Positions 15,380 to 24,271 of a DNA stretch of 64,000 nt are shown in pieces. Location of the stretch: contig JAZRVT010000030.1 of NCBI GenBank assembly GCA_045599325.1, positions 1 through 64,000 of the forward strand. Direction: 5' to 3'. Source of the stretch: Cacconaster sp045599325 (GTDB lineage: Bacteria > Bacteroidota > Bacteroidia > Bacteroidales > UBA932). The stretch's first letter is position 1. Every line of letters starts with the position of its first letter. A program made the position numbers and the translations under genes. A model generated the notes under the pieces. That model ran no database searches. It worked only from the letters and a program-made list of their open reading frames with translations, and had not been told where the DNA came from.

Positions 15380-16228
15380 TTATTCTGTCTTTGATGTGAG
15401 AGGGTGCTTCAGACCTTCATAGGAAGAAAGCCTGCCCTGTATTGAACCGAGGTTCAATGAAGTTGAGAAAAATACCGGAAGATGGTTCTCATCGTCGGTG
15501 ACCCAGAAGAAGACCTTCTCCTCGCCGGTGAAATCGCCGTTCGAATCGGCTCCGACCCTGAGCTCGGAGTCATCGTCCGCCGGCTCGCTCACATTGTGCG
15601 GCACAATCGCAATGGCAAGCTTGACGGTGTTGAAAGTGCCGGTCTTCGCCACTTTCTTCTGCTCGCGGCCCACCGCCCTGACAGTGCAGTCGAAGATGTC
15701 GCGGTCCACAACGTGGAGATAGTGGACAGGCTTGCCCGACGAGAGTTTGTCGAACTTCTCGCCGCGCACCTTGTAGATGAGGTTTATGACGTCATAGACA
15801 ATCTCCGATTCACGGTAGACTGTGTCACGTCTCGGTCTTGTCTTCTTTTCGGTTATCGACCTGTACTGCGAAGCATCGGCGCTCCAGGTGAGCCAGTTCC
15901 TGGCCCAGTAGCCGCCCTCGGTCACATCGCGGTGGTAGGAGATCGGCCTGTTGCCCGTCTTCGCGAACTTTGTCTCGAAGGTGTCGCGCATCTTGAAGAA
16001 GGTGTCCCAGAACTTGTAGGTGGCGACATTCGCCTTCACTGTGAAGCTGTCCGCATCTTCAGTGCAGGCGAGGTCCACGTATGCAAGGTCAGCGCTTATG
16101 CCGCACTTGTAGTGGACTGTATATGAGAGCTTCTCCCCTCCTTTGTAAGGGTATCCCTGTCCGGCGAGCGGAGCGGCCGCAAGGAGCAGCGCCGCAATGG
16201 AAAGGAATATTGCAAAAGTTCTCTTCAT
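15380..16228 (-). CDS. DUF3108 domain periplasmic protein
   Basis: 282 aa with an N-terminal signal peptide (MKRTFAIFLSIAALLLAAAPLAGQ). The mature protein opens YPYKGGEKLSYTVHYKCGISADLAYVDL, the typical DUF3108 opening (GExLxYxVxY..G...A), and continues as a beta-rich domain to the end. The family is exported and of unknown function, probably an envelope beta-barrel-like or lipid-contacting fold. It lies between dnaB (5-base gap) and rseC (9-base gap) on the same strand. Confidence 0.82.
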   Translation of the reverse strand: MKRTFAIFLSIAALLLAAAPLAGQGYPYKGGEKLSYTVHYKCGISADLAYVDLACTEDADSFTVKANVATYKFWDTFFKMRDTFETKFAKTGNRPISYHRDVTEGGYWARNWLTWSADASQYRSITEKKTRPRRDTVYRESEIVYDVINLIYKVRGEKFDKLSSGKPVHYLHVVDRDIFDCTVRAVGREQKKVAKTGTFNTVKLAIAIVPHNVSEPADDDSELRVGADSNGDFTGEEKVFFWVTDDENHLPVFFSTSLNLGSIQGRLSSYEGLKHPLTSKTE

Positions 16229-16233
16229 AATTA

Positions 16234-17733
16234 CTAGAATTCCTGACTTGGGGTGAATGGATAATCGTCCGCCTCGGCAGATGAGTTCATCTTCGACTCA
16301 TATGTGGCATAGGATGAACCGCCTGAAGGCTGACGGTATGTGTCGTTGGCATCCACGAACCTGACCTCGGAGGCGATGAAGCGCATCTCCACGTCGCAGA
16401 CCTCACCGTTACGGTGCTTTGCGATGATGAGGTCGGTCTTGCCCGGATATGAATTGTCATCCTCCGCACCTACAAATTCGGGACGGTGGATGAACATCAC
16501 GATGTCGGCGTCCTGCTCGATCGCTCCGGACTCACGGAGGTCACTGAGCTGAGGGCGCTTGTTCCCGCCTCGGGTCTCGACAGAACGGTTCAGCTGCGAA
16601 AGGGCGAGGATAGGCACTCCGAGTTCCTTGGCGATGGCCTTGAGGGAACGGGAGATGGCCGCGACTTCCTGCTCGCGCATCCCTTTCAGCTCAGGAGGCC
16701 CCGCCATCAGCTGGAGGTAGTCGATGATTATCATCTTGACGCCGTTCTTCTGGACAAGCCTGCGTGCCTTTGAACGGAACTCATAGATGGAGAGCGACGG
16801 GGTGTCGTCAATCCAGAGCGGTGCCTGCGACAGCTGGTTGAGGCCGTTGTGCAGCTGCTCCCACTCGGCGGTCGTCATCTTCTTCGAGCCGCGGAGCTTG
16901 TCTGACGTAAGACCGGTCTCACCGATCATCAGTCGCATCACCAGCTGGGTGTCCGGCATCTCCAGCGAGAAGATAGCGACAGGCACCTTGTGGTCCACGG
17001 CCATGTTGCGGGCCATTGTGAGCACGAATGCGGTCTTACCGACAGAAGGACGTGCCGCAAGGATGATGAGGTCGCCGCGCTGCCATCCGAATGTCACCTG
17101 ATCGATGCCGGTATAGCCCGAAGGGACGCCGCTGAGGCCGTCTTCGCGCGCCTGGTTCTCCTCAATCTGGGCTACCGCCCTGTTGATGATGGAGGTTATG
17201 ATCTTGGTGTCGGTGTGGACATTGCGCTCAGCCAGAGTGAATATCTTCTCCTCTGCGGTGTCGACCAGTTCGTCCACGGGGAGAGTGTCGTCGTAAGCGG
17301 CCTTCTGAACATCGTAGGAGATGCGGATGAGCTCCCTCTGGAGGAACTTCTGGAGAAGGACCTTGGAGTGGTAGTCCACGTGGGCCGCGGCTCCGATCTT
17401 GTTTGAGAGCTGACTGAGATAGGCCATCCCTCCGACTGCCTCGAGGTCCCCGCTCTTGCGGAGCTCGTCTGAGACGGAGAGGATGTCGACGGGGGCGTTG
17501 CGTCTGGAGAGCTCGCAGATGGCGTCGAATATCCTGGCGTGCTGCTCCTTGTAGAAGCAGTCGGACTGGAGCTGGTCCAGCACGTCAGGCACTACCTCGG
17601 GTTCGAGGAGCAGCGCGCCGAGCACGGCCTCCTCAATCTCGATGTCCTGCGGAGGAACGCGGCCGCTGAGGTCAGCGATCGCGCCTACGTCCGTCTTGGG
17701 CTGGAACTTTTTCTCCTGTCTCTGTTTTGCCAT
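16234..17733 (-). CDS. dnaB: Replicative DNA helicase DnaB
   Basis: 499 aa. The N-terminal domain begins PPQDIEIEEAVLGALLLEP. The RecA-like domain has Walker A ARPSVGKTAFVL, Walker B region MIIIDYLQLM, and the C-terminal helicase motifs LSQLNRSVE and DLRESGAIEQDADIVMFIHR. It is the hexameric 5'-3' helicase of the replication fork. No intein or insertion is present, and the length is normal for the phylum. The last residues are low-complexity Ser-rich. It lies 21 bases after the zinc-ribbon protein gene. Confidence 0.98.
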   Translation of the reverse strand: MAKQRQEKKFQPKTDVGAIADLSGRVPPQDIEIEEAVLGALLLEPEVVPDVLDQLQSDCFYKEQHARIFDAICELSRRNAPVDILSVSDELRKSGDLEAVGGMAYLSQLSNKIGAAAHVDYHSKVLLQKFLQRELIRISYDVQKAAYDDTLPVDELVDTAEEKIFTLAERNVHTDTKIITSIINRAVAQIEENQAREDGLSGVPSGYTGIDQVTFGWQRGDLIILAARPSVGKTAFVLTMARNMAVDHKVPVAIFSLEMPDTQLVMRLMIGETGLTSDKLRGSKKMTTAEWEQLHNGLNQLSQAPLWIDDTPSLSIYEFRSKARRLVQKNGVKMIIIDYLQLMAGPPELKGMREQEVAAISRSLKAIAKELGVPILALSQLNRSVETRGGNKRPQLSDLRESGAIEQDADIVMFIHRPEFVGAEDDNSYPGKTDLIIAKHRNGEVCDVEMRFIASEVRFVDANDTYRQPSGGSSYATYESKMNSSAEADDYPFTPSQEF

Positions 17734-17754
17734 CTGCCAGGCAGTAAAGGGCTG

Positions 17755-18570
17755 CTATTCTTCGAAATCGGAGCTTACAAGAATGCGTCCGCAATATTCG
17801 CAGACGATTATCTTCTTGCTCTCGGCGATGTCAAGCCGTCTCTGAGGCGGAATCTTGTTGAAGCAGCCGCCGCAGGCGTCACGCTTCACGGTGACGACAG
17901 CAAGCTTGTTGTGGGCGTTGGCACGCACCCTGTCGTAAGCGACAACCATACGTTCGTCGACCATCCTGACAAGTTCAGCGCGCTCCTTGTTGAGAGCGTC
18001 TTCCTCCTTGGCGGTCTCCTCGACAATGGTCTCAAGCTCTTTCTTCTTCTCCACGAGGTCTGACTCGCGGGCGGCAAGAGTCCTGGAGGCATCCTCCTTA
18101 ACCTGCTGCTTCTCTTCGATGAGAAGATTGTTCTCCTTGATCCTCTTCTCTGCGATGCGCTGCTCAAGCTCCTGGTATTCGATCTCCTTTGAGAGGGAGT
18201 CATACTCGCGGTTGTTCTTGACATTGTTGCGCTGCTCCTCATACTTCGCGACATCCAGCCTGCTCTGCTCGATGGCGTTCCTGTGGTCGGAGTTGACGGC
18301 TTCAATCTCCCTGATCTCCTTCTCGGCATTCTCGATCCTGGTCCTGAGACCTGCGATCTCATCCTCGAGGTCCTGGACTTCAAGAGGCAGTTCACCACGG
18401 AGAAGGTGGATCTTGTCTATCTTGGTATCAGTCTGCTGGATGTGATAGAGAGTGCGGAGTTTCTGCTCCATTGCGATTGAATCGGTATCCGACAGATTCT
18501 TCTGCAAAGAGACGAATGTCTCCCTCTGGTCGATCGGGGTGACAATCTTGTTAGCCTTTTTTGTTGCCAT
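17755..18570 (-). CDS. Coiled-coil protein with C4 zinc ribbon (CT398/DUF164 type)
   Basis: 271 aa. Residues about 35-200 are a long charged coiled coil. The C-terminus carries the zinc ribbon CGGCFNKIPPQ...CEYCGRIL with two CxxC pairs. This is the widespread zf-RING_7/CT398-like family, whose role is poorly known, with proposed links to secretion, flagella or nucleic-acid handling. It is paired here with a Nif3-like protein (8-base gap), an association that recurs in many bacterial genomes. Confidence 0.85.
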   Translation of the reverse strand: MATKKANKIVTPIDQRETFVSLQKNLSDTDSIAMEQKLRTLYHIQQTDTKIDKIHLLRGELPLEVQDLEDEIAGLRTRIENAEKEIREIEAVNSDHRNAIEQSRLDVAKYEEQRNNVKNNREYDSLSKEIEYQELEQRIAEKRIKENNLLIEEKQQVKEDASRTLAARESDLVEKKKELETIVEETAKEEDALNKERAELVRMVDERMVVAYDRVRANAHNKLAVVTVKRDACGGCFNKIPPQRRLDIAESKKIIVCEYCGRILVSSDFEE

Positions 18571-18578
18571 AAAATGCT

Positions 18579-19337
18579 TTAGTAGTGATATATTGGGTTA
18601 TTCTTGTGCGTGGTCGTGCAAACTGCAAATGTAGGCAATTTTTCTTTAAGAACCGCAGCGAACTTGCCTACAATGTCGATTTCGCTCTCATAATGGCCGA
18701 CATCGACCACCATAAAGTCTTTTCTGGTGAAGAAATGGTGATAAGAGACATCCCCCGTGACGAATGCGTCCGCACCGCAGGACTCCGCCAGATCCGCGAA
18801 GGAACTGCCTGAACCGCAGCTTGTCGCAACCTTGTAGACAGACCTCACCGGGGCTGATGACCTTATGTCCTTCACTTTGAAACGGTCCTTGACATAGACG
18901 CAGAAGTCTGTCCCGGTCAGGGGCGCGTGGAGATATCCCGCAAGGACAAGCCCCGATCCGTCGAGAGGGGTGACATCCTCAAGTTCCAGACGGGAGGCCA
19001 TCAGAGAGTTGACTCCCCCAGCCGCCTTGTCGGCATTGGTATGGGCCGAATAGACCGTGATCCCGTTCTTTACGGCGAGGACAACCGCCTCTCCGACAGG
19101 GTCGCACGGGTCTATCCTCTTCAGGCCGCCGAAGATCAGCGGGTGATGGGTGACCACCATATCCGCACCAGTGGAGACGGCCTCGCGGATAATGTCGGCC
19201 GTACAGTCGAAGGCCACTAGCACCTTGTGGACCTCAGCATCGGGACTTCCGACAGAAAAGCCGGAGTTGTCCCAGGGCTCCTGGGTTGCCAGAGGAGCGA
19301 ATTCCTCTATCGCAGCTGCTATTTCTCTTGCTTTCAT
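18579..19337 (-). CDS. Nif3-like dinuclear metal centre protein (YbgI family)
   Basis: 252 aa from the ATG at 19337 (MKAREIAAAIEEFAP); the frame continues upstream but that part is antisense-like and overlaps the MerR gene. Metal ligands lie in THHPLIF, HTNADKA, GDVSYHH and VDVGHYESE, a full Nif3 set. The family forms toroidal hexamers; it has been proposed as a GTP cyclohydrolase I type 2 or a metal-dependent hydrolase, without firm assignment here. This is the short form without the extra middle domain present in some relatives. Confidence 0.9.
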   Translation of the reverse strand: MKAREIAAAIEEFAPLATQEPWDNSGFSVGSPDAEVHKVLVAFDCTADIIREAVSTGADMVVTHHPLIFGGLKRIDPCDPVGEAVVLAVKNGITVYSAHTNADKAAGGVNSLMASRLELEDVTPLDGSGLVLAGYLHAPLTGTDFCVYVKDRFKVKDIRSSAPVRSVYKVATSCGSGSSFADLAESCGADAFVTGDVSYHHFFTRKDFMVVDVGHYESEIDIVGKFAAVLKEKLPTFAVCTTTHKNNPIYHY

Positions 19338-19347
19338 ACCGTCAGTG

Positions 19348-19665
19348 TCAGAGGTTGTCGTGGAGTTCGCTGAGAGTTGCGCGTATTTTCCTGAGGCGGT
19401 CGGCAATGGCGACCCTGGAGTCGAGACCTTCTGTCGGGACGGCGAGGCGGCGTGCCACACCGTCGAGCGTAAGCCCCTCATCCCTTGTGAGATGCTGTAT
19501 CAGCTTGATATTCTCAAGGTCTTCGGGATGGAAGAGTCTGTTGCCCTTGCCGTTGCGCTCGGGCTTCACATATTTCGGGAAAGTTTCCGACCAGTAGCGG
19601 ATGGTCGAGACTTCCTCCCCGAGCATTCCGGCGACTTCGCCGATTGTGTAGAGCAATTTTTTCAT
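19348..19665 (-). CDS. MerR family transcriptional regulator
   Basis: 105 aa. An N-terminal winged HTH (LYTIGEVAGMLGEEVSTIRYWSETF...NGKGNRLFHPEDLENIKLIQHL) is followed by a short dimerisation helix. No effector-binding cysteines are present, unlike the metal-sensing members. This small form is common in Bacteroidales, next to the M23 peptidase genes. It starts one base after the end of the upstream M23 gene. Target unknown; self-regulation or control of the neighbouring envelope genes is possible. Confidence 0.9.
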   Translation of the reverse strand: MKKLLYTIGEVAGMLGEEVSTIRYWSETFPKYVKPERNGKGNRLFHPEDLENIKLIQHLTRDEGLTLDGVARRLAVPTEGLDSRVAIADRLRKIRATLSELHDNL

Positions 19666-19666
19666 A

Positions 19667-20635
19667 TCAATCCATAGACTGTCCGGTTGCCCGGGCTGTA
19701 GTGACTATTTTTCTGTATGTCCCAGGGTCGCATCCTGCGAAGAAGTAGCAGGATGGATCCTGATACTCCCCGTTGAGAAGCACCTCATAGTGAAGGCTGA
19801 CGGCGAACTGGCTGCCGGAAGAGCCGACAGTGCCCAGTACATCGCCCTGCCGGAGCCGGCGTCCCAGACTTACCCTGATTTCATCGAGATGGCAGTATGT
19901 GGTGGCATATCCGCCGCTGTGGGTCACTGCCACGCAGTTTCCCATCGAGCGGTCTGACATCAGGATGCCTGACACATACCCGTCCGCAGTGCATAGGACG
20001 TCGCTGCCAGAAGGCGCCATCAGGTCGATGCCCGTATGGAAGTGGAACGTCTTCTGGAACGGGCTGACCTTCTGGCCGGCAGTGGCACCGGCCTGAAGAG
20101 GCGTGAGGCTTCTCAAAGGCACAGTGGAAGGAATTGCCTTCAGAGAGTAAGGCAGGGAGTCAAGCACACGGAATATCTCCTCAAGGTCTCTGTCCACACC
20201 GGCAGAGCGCTCCTCGAGTCCTCTGAGGACAAGGGCGCTCTCGCTGATGAGCTCTGACTCGCTCTTCATTATCATCCCGAAGGCATTCATCAGCGCATCG
20301 CTGGCATCGGTCTCGTACTGAGGCGGGTCGGTGCCGAACAGATCGTTGTAGACCGACTTGTCGGTCCTGCGGATGTCCGCTATGACGCTGTCTGTCCCGT
20401 TGAGCCTCTCCCTCATCACAGCGATGTCCTCCTTCATCTGCCGGTTCCCGGCGATGAGTTCCTTCTCGTGGTCAGTGTTCCAGACAAGCGCGAAGAGGAT
20501 ATAGAACACGGCCGCCACCGCAAGGCTGAGGACGATCCACCTGGCCGCCAGGAGAAGGATGCGCTTCACTGTAAGTTTCCTCCTGACAAACCCGTTCGTC
20601 TGACGGTCGAATATGTAGAATCTTTCCTTCATCAT
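19667..20635 (-). CDS. M23 family peptidase-like protein with altered HxH motif
   Basis: 322 aa. A cytoplasmic N-terminus is followed by one membrane helix (about 26-50), a coiled segment and a C-terminal LytM/M23 domain. Zinc ligands His200 and Asp204 (FHTGID) and His282 (SLHYEV) are kept, as is the catalytic His249 (YCHLDEI). However, the first His of the HxH motif is replaced by Ser280. The gene directly upstream encodes a paralogue with the full HIH motif. The protein may be a degenerate regulator of cell-wall hydrolysis rather than an active endopeptidase, as with EnvC/NlpD LytM domains; this is inference. Two ATG codons (20635, 20632) overlap the upstream stop. Confidence 0.87.
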   Translation of the reverse strand: MMKERFYIFDRQTNGFVRRKLTVKRILLLAARWIVLSLAVAAVFYILFALVWNTDHEKELIAGNRQMKEDIAVMRERLNGTDSVIADIRRTDKSVYNDLFGTDPPQYETDASDALMNAFGMIMKSESELISESALVLRGLEERSAGVDRDLEEIFRVLDSLPYSLKAIPSTVPLRSLTPLQAGATAGQKVSPFQKTFHFHTGIDLMAPSGSDVLCTADGYVSGILMSDRSMGNCVAVTHSGGYATTYCHLDEIRVSLGRRLRQGDVLGTVGSSGSQFAVSLHYEVLLNGEYQDPSCYFFAGCDPGTYRKIVTTARATGQSMD

Positions 20636-21558
20636 CTCCCCTCCTGCCCGTCCGGCTGTCTGACAAGGTTACTGTATTCTGAATCCGGCATATCCGGGTT
20701 GAAGAAGTTCCAAGGGTTGACCTTCTGGCCGCGGTAGACCACCTCGTAGTGGATGTGCGGGCCGGTCGCCATCCCGGTGCTGCCGAGGGTTCCTATCTGG
20801 TCGCCTCTGACCAGTTTCTGGCCGTTTGAGACCAGCACCTTCTGCAGGTGGGCGTAGCGGGTCTTGTAGCCGAAGCCGTGGTCCACCACCACGCAGTTGC
20901 CGTAGCCCGTGATGTTGAACTCGGAGGATACCACCACTCCGTCGCCGGTCACATAGACTGGCTCTCCCTCCTGGCCGGAAAGGTCGATGCCCTCGTGGAA
21001 GACTGCCTCCTTCTTTATCGGGTGGAAACGCACGCCGAAGGTGCTGGAGAGGGATATATGCGATGGGAGTGCAGGCGCAATGGAAGGGACGCAGGAGGCC
21101 ATATCCCCCACCCTGCTGGCAAGGAGGCCGATAGCCGTGAACGAGGCGTGGCGTGCGTCAGCCCAGCCTGAAAGCAGGTCCAGCCTCTCCTTGAAGCTCT
21201 GCTCCGGAGTGAAGGGCAGGGCACGGTCGCAGCCGGCGATTGTGTCCATACCGAACACCGGCCTGTAGACTATCTCATCGCGGTTCTGCAATTCCAGCAG
21301 GAGGCTGTTCTGAGCCGTGATCTCATCGCCCAGCAGTTCCATCGCAGAGGAGAGGGACTGGTGGCGGGCCTCCAGAATCGCGGTCTTGGGAGATTTGAAG
21401 CCGAGGACACGGGTGAAGAGGAAATGATATATGCAGAAGCAGGCCAGGCCGGCAAGCAGGGTCAGGACGGCCCTCATCACTCTTTCACGGACAGGACGGC
21501 GGTAGATCTCATACGACTGAGTCTCCTCGTTGAATATGTATTTCTTCTGTCCAAACAT
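20632..21558 (-). CDS. M23 family metallopeptidase (cell-wall endopeptidase)
   Basis: 308 aa. One membrane helix (about 29-49) is followed by a helical stretch and a C-terminal M23 domain with all active-site residues: His188 and Asp192 (FHEGIDLS), His237 (YAHL), and His268/His270 (GPHIHYEV). It probably cleaves peptidoglycan cross-links in the periplasm. Its N-terminus (KKYIFNEETQSYEIYRRPVRERV) resembles that of the next gene (RFYIFDRQTNGFVRRKLTV), showing tandem duplication. It heads the long minus-strand run and has its own promoter box at 21585-21592. Confidence 0.93.
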   Translation of the reverse strand: MFGQKKYIFNEETQSYEIYRRPVRERVMRAVLTLLAGLACFCIYHFLFTRVLGFKSPKTAILEARHQSLSSAMELLGDEITAQNSLLLELQNRDEIVYRPVFGMDTIAGCDRALPFTPEQSFKERLDLLSGWADARHASFTAIGLLASRVGDMASCVPSIAPALPSHISLSSTFGVRFHPIKKEAVFHEGIDLSGQEGEPVYVTGDGVVVSSEFNITGYGNCVVVDHGFGYKTRYAHLQKVLVSNGQKLVRGDQIGTLGSTGMATGPHIHYEVVYRGQKVNPWNFFNPDMPDSEYSNLVRQPDGQEGR

Positions 21559-21584
21559 CGGCCTTCCGCCCTAATATATATATG

Positions 21585-21592
21585 CAAATGTA
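21585..21592 (-). promoter_or_regulatory. Bacteroidota -7 box (TACATTTG) for the M23/dnaB/rnf run
   Basis: TACATTTG on the minus strand matches TAnnTTTG, 26 bases before the ATG at 21558. It is the only such box I recognised ahead of this run; internal promoters were not scanned exhaustively. Confidence 0.55.
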
Positions 21593-21612
21593 CGAAATAG
21601 TGATAAAAAAAC

Positions 21613-21620
21613 TATTTTTG
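21613..21620 (+). promoter_or_regulatory. alaS: Bacteroidota -7 box (TATTTTTG) for alaS
   Basis: TATTTTTG matches TAnnTTTG, 26 bases upstream of the alaS ATG at 21647. It overlaps the in-frame GTG at 21620, which therefore cannot be the start. Confidence 0.6.
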
Positions 21621-21646
21621 TGGCAAATTCCAGACCATACACGGAT

Positions 21647-24259
21647 ATGACTTCAAAAGAGATAAGAAAAACTTTCACGGACTTCTTCGCTGCCAAGGGA
21701 CACGCGATAGTCCCGTCAGCCCCTATGATTGTCAAGGGTGACCCTACCCTGATGTTCACCAACGCCGGCATGAACCAGTTCAAGGAACTCTTCCTCGGCA
21801 ACGCGCCGATAGTTGAGAAGAGGGTGTCGGACAGCCAGAAATGCCTCCGCGTCAGCGGCAAGCACAACGACCTCGAAGAGGTGGGCCACGACACCTACCA
21901 CCACACGATGTTCGAGATGCTGGGCAACTGGAGTTTCGGCGACTATTTCAAGAAAGAGGCCATCGAGTGGGCCTGGGAGCTCCTGACCGAGGTTTACAAG
22001 CTGCCGAAGGAGCGCCTCTACGCCACAGTCTTCGAAGGCTATGAGCCTGACGGTCTGGGCGAGGACACAGAAGCCCGCAGCTGGTGGCTCAACTATCTGC
22101 CTGAAGACCACATCATCCCGGGCAACAAGCACGACAACTTCTGGGAGATGGGCGACACAGGTCCGTGCGGCCCCTGCAGTGAAATCCACATCGACCTCCG
22201 CGACGAAAAGGAGATAGCCGAAATCCCCGGCAGGGAAATGGTCAACAAGGGCCACTCCCTCGTCATCGAGATATGGAACCTTGTCTTCATGCAGTTCAAC
22301 CGCAAGGCCAACGGCTCCCTCGAACCGCTCCCTGCAAAGCACGTCGACACAGGAATGGGCCTCGAACGCCTCTGCATGGCCCTCCAGGGCAAGAAGAGCA
22401 ACTACGACACCGACGTCTTCACAGGAATGATAGGCGCCATCTCGCAGCTCAGCGGCGTGAAATACGAGCCTGACACCCAGGTAGGCGTAGCAATGCGCGT
22501 CATCGCAGACCACATCCGCGCCATCAGCTTCTCCATCACTGACGGACAGCTGCCGAGCAACGTGAAGGCCGGATATGTCATCCGCCGCATCCTCCGCCGC
22601 GCAGTCCGCTACGGCTACACCTTCCTCGGCCTCAAGGAGCCGTTCCTCTGCCGCCTCGTGCCGCAGCTCATCTCAGATATGGGAGAGGCCTACCCTGAGC
22701 TCAAGGCCCAGGAGGCTCTCGTCACCAAGGTGATCAGAGAGGAGGAGGACGCATTCCTCCGCACTCTCGACAAGGGCATCAAGCTTATGGATGCCATAAT
22801 GGAGAAATCAAAGGAGACAAAGACAATATCGGGCGAAGACGCATTCACCCTCTACGACACTTTCGGATTCCCGATCGACCTGACAGAGCTCATCGCTGGC
22901 GAGAACGGATTCACAGTGGATATGGACGGATTCAATGTCGAGCTTCAGAAGCAGAAAGAGCGCGCACGCAACGCCACTGCCGTCGAGAACGGCGACTGGG
23001 TTGAGATCCGCGGCTTCTCCTCCTGCGAATTCGTCGGCTACGATTCCCTCGAGACAGAGGCGCAGCTGATGAAATACCGCACAGTCAAGGCAAAGAACAA
23101 GGAGATGATCCAGCTGGTCTTTGACCGCACTCCTTTCTACGGCGAGATGGGCGGCGAGGCCGGCGATACCGGAGTTGCGGTCAGCGCTGACGGCGAGACA
23201 GTGAAAATTGTCAACTCAGTCAAGGAGAACGGCCTTACAGTCCATATTGCGGACAGGATCCCGTCTGACTGCAGCGGCACATTCACCCTCAGGGTTGACG
23301 GAGCCAGAAGGCAGAAGATTGCAAACAACCACTCCTGCACCCACCTTCTCCACCAGACCCTCCGCGAGATCCTCGGGACCCACGTCGAGCAGAAAGGCTC
23401 CTTCGTAGGCGACAAATATTTCCGCTTCGACTTCTCGCACTTCGAAAGACTCTCAGAGGAGCAGCTCAGAGAGGTCGAAAGGCGTGTCAACTGCCTCATA
23501 CGCGAGAACAATCCGCTCTGCGAGAAGCGCGACGCCACTATGGACGAGGCGAAGGCGATGGGCGCAATGGCGCTCTTCGGCGAAAAGTACGGTGACAGGG
23601 TGAGAGTGGTCCGCTTCGGCGACAGCGTCGAGCTATGCGGCGGCTGCCACACCGGCGCCACCGGCAACATCGGACTCTTCCACATCTCAGCCGAGTCCGC
23701 TGTAGCAGCCGGCATCAGGAGAATCGAGGCCTGCACAGGCGAAGAGGCCGAAGCCGCTGTCGAAGCCATGGCCGACACCATCCGCACCGCGAAATCATTC
23801 TTCAACAATGTCCCTGACCTCGCCGGCGCCATCCGAAAGATGATGGAAGAGAACGACTCCTACAAGAAGCAGATGGAGGAGATCGCCAAGGAGAAGACCC
23901 TCTCCCTCAAGAGGGAGATTGCAGCGAAGGCTGTGGAAGTCTCCGGAAGGAGGCTTGCGGTCGTCGACACCCCGGTCGACCCTGCTATGCTCCGCAACGC
24001 TGCCCTGATGCTTATGAAAGAGGAACAGAACCTCGCAGTGGCCGCAGCATTCGAGTTCAACGGCAAGCCGCAGCTGCTGCTTATGTACTCGGCAGACCTC
24101 GCCGCAGCAGGCAAGAATGCCCAGAACGACATAAAGGAGGCCGCAAAGTTCATCCAGGGAGGAGGAGGCGGACAGCCGACACTCGCAACTGCCGGTGGCA
24201 AGAATATTGCTGGTATCGCCGACGCCCTTGAGAGACTCAAGGCCTCAGCCGTCGCATAG
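21647..24259 (+). CDS. alaS: Alanine--tRNA ligase
   Basis: 870 aa from the ATG at 21647 (MTSKEIRKTFTDFFAAKGH). Class II catalytic core: NAGMNQFKELFLG, KCLRVSGKHNDLEEVG and GYVIRRILRRAVRYG. The editing domain has the zinc motifs HSCTHLLH and CGGCHTGATG; the C-terminal C-Ala domain ends with the Gly-rich GGGGGQPTLATAGGK. Length is normal. It charges tRNA-Ala and clears mischarged Ser and Gly. It starts an operon with the permease-formyltransferase fusion (12-base gap) and thiN. Confidence 0.98.
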   Translation: MTSKEIRKTFTDFFAAKGHAIVPSAPMIVKGDPTLMFTNAGMNQFKELFLGNAPIVEKRVSDSQKCLRVSGKHNDLEEVGHDTYHHTMFEMLGNWSFGDYFKKEAIEWAWELLTEVYKLPKERLYATVFEGYEPDGLGEDTEARSWWLNYLPEDHIIPGNKHDNFWEMGDTGPCGPCSEIHIDLRDEKEIAEIPGREMVNKGHSLVIEIWNLVFMQFNRKANGSLEPLPAKHVDTGMGLERLCMALQGKKSNYDTDVFTGMIGAISQLSGVKYEPDTQVGVAMRVIADHIRAISFSITDGQLPSNVKAGYVIRRILRRAVRYGYTFLGLKEPFLCRLVPQLISDMGEAYPELKAQEALVTKVIREEEDAFLRTLDKGIKLMDAIMEKSKETKTISGEDAFTLYDTFGFPIDLTELIAGENGFTVDMDGFNVELQKQKERARNATAVENGDWVEIRGFSSCEFVGYDSLETEAQLMKYRTVKAKNKEMIQLVFDRTPFYGEMGGEAGDTGVAVSADGETVKIVNSVKENGLTVHIADRIPSDCSGTFTLRVDGARRQKIANNHSCTHLLHQTLREILGTHVEQKGSFVGDKYFRFDFSHFERLSEEQLREVERRVNCLIRENNPLCEKRDATMDEAKAMGAMALFGEKYGDRVRVVRFGDSVELCGGCHTGATGNIGLFHISAESAVAAGIRRIEACTGEEAEAAVEAMADTIRTAKSFFNNVPDLAGAIRKMMEENDSYKKQMEEIAKEKTLSLKREIAAKAVEVSGRRLAVVDTPVDPAMLRNAALMLMKEEQNLAVAAAFEFNGKPQLLLMYSADLAAAGKNAQNDIKEAAKFIQGGGGGQPTLATAGGKNIAGIADALERLKASAVA

Positions 24260-24271
24260 CACAGGGAAAGA

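Noticed and set aside
21620..21646. GTG start extending AlaRS by nine residues
   Set aside because: The GTG overlaps the last base of the -7 box TATTTTTG; the ATG at 21647 fits the family.
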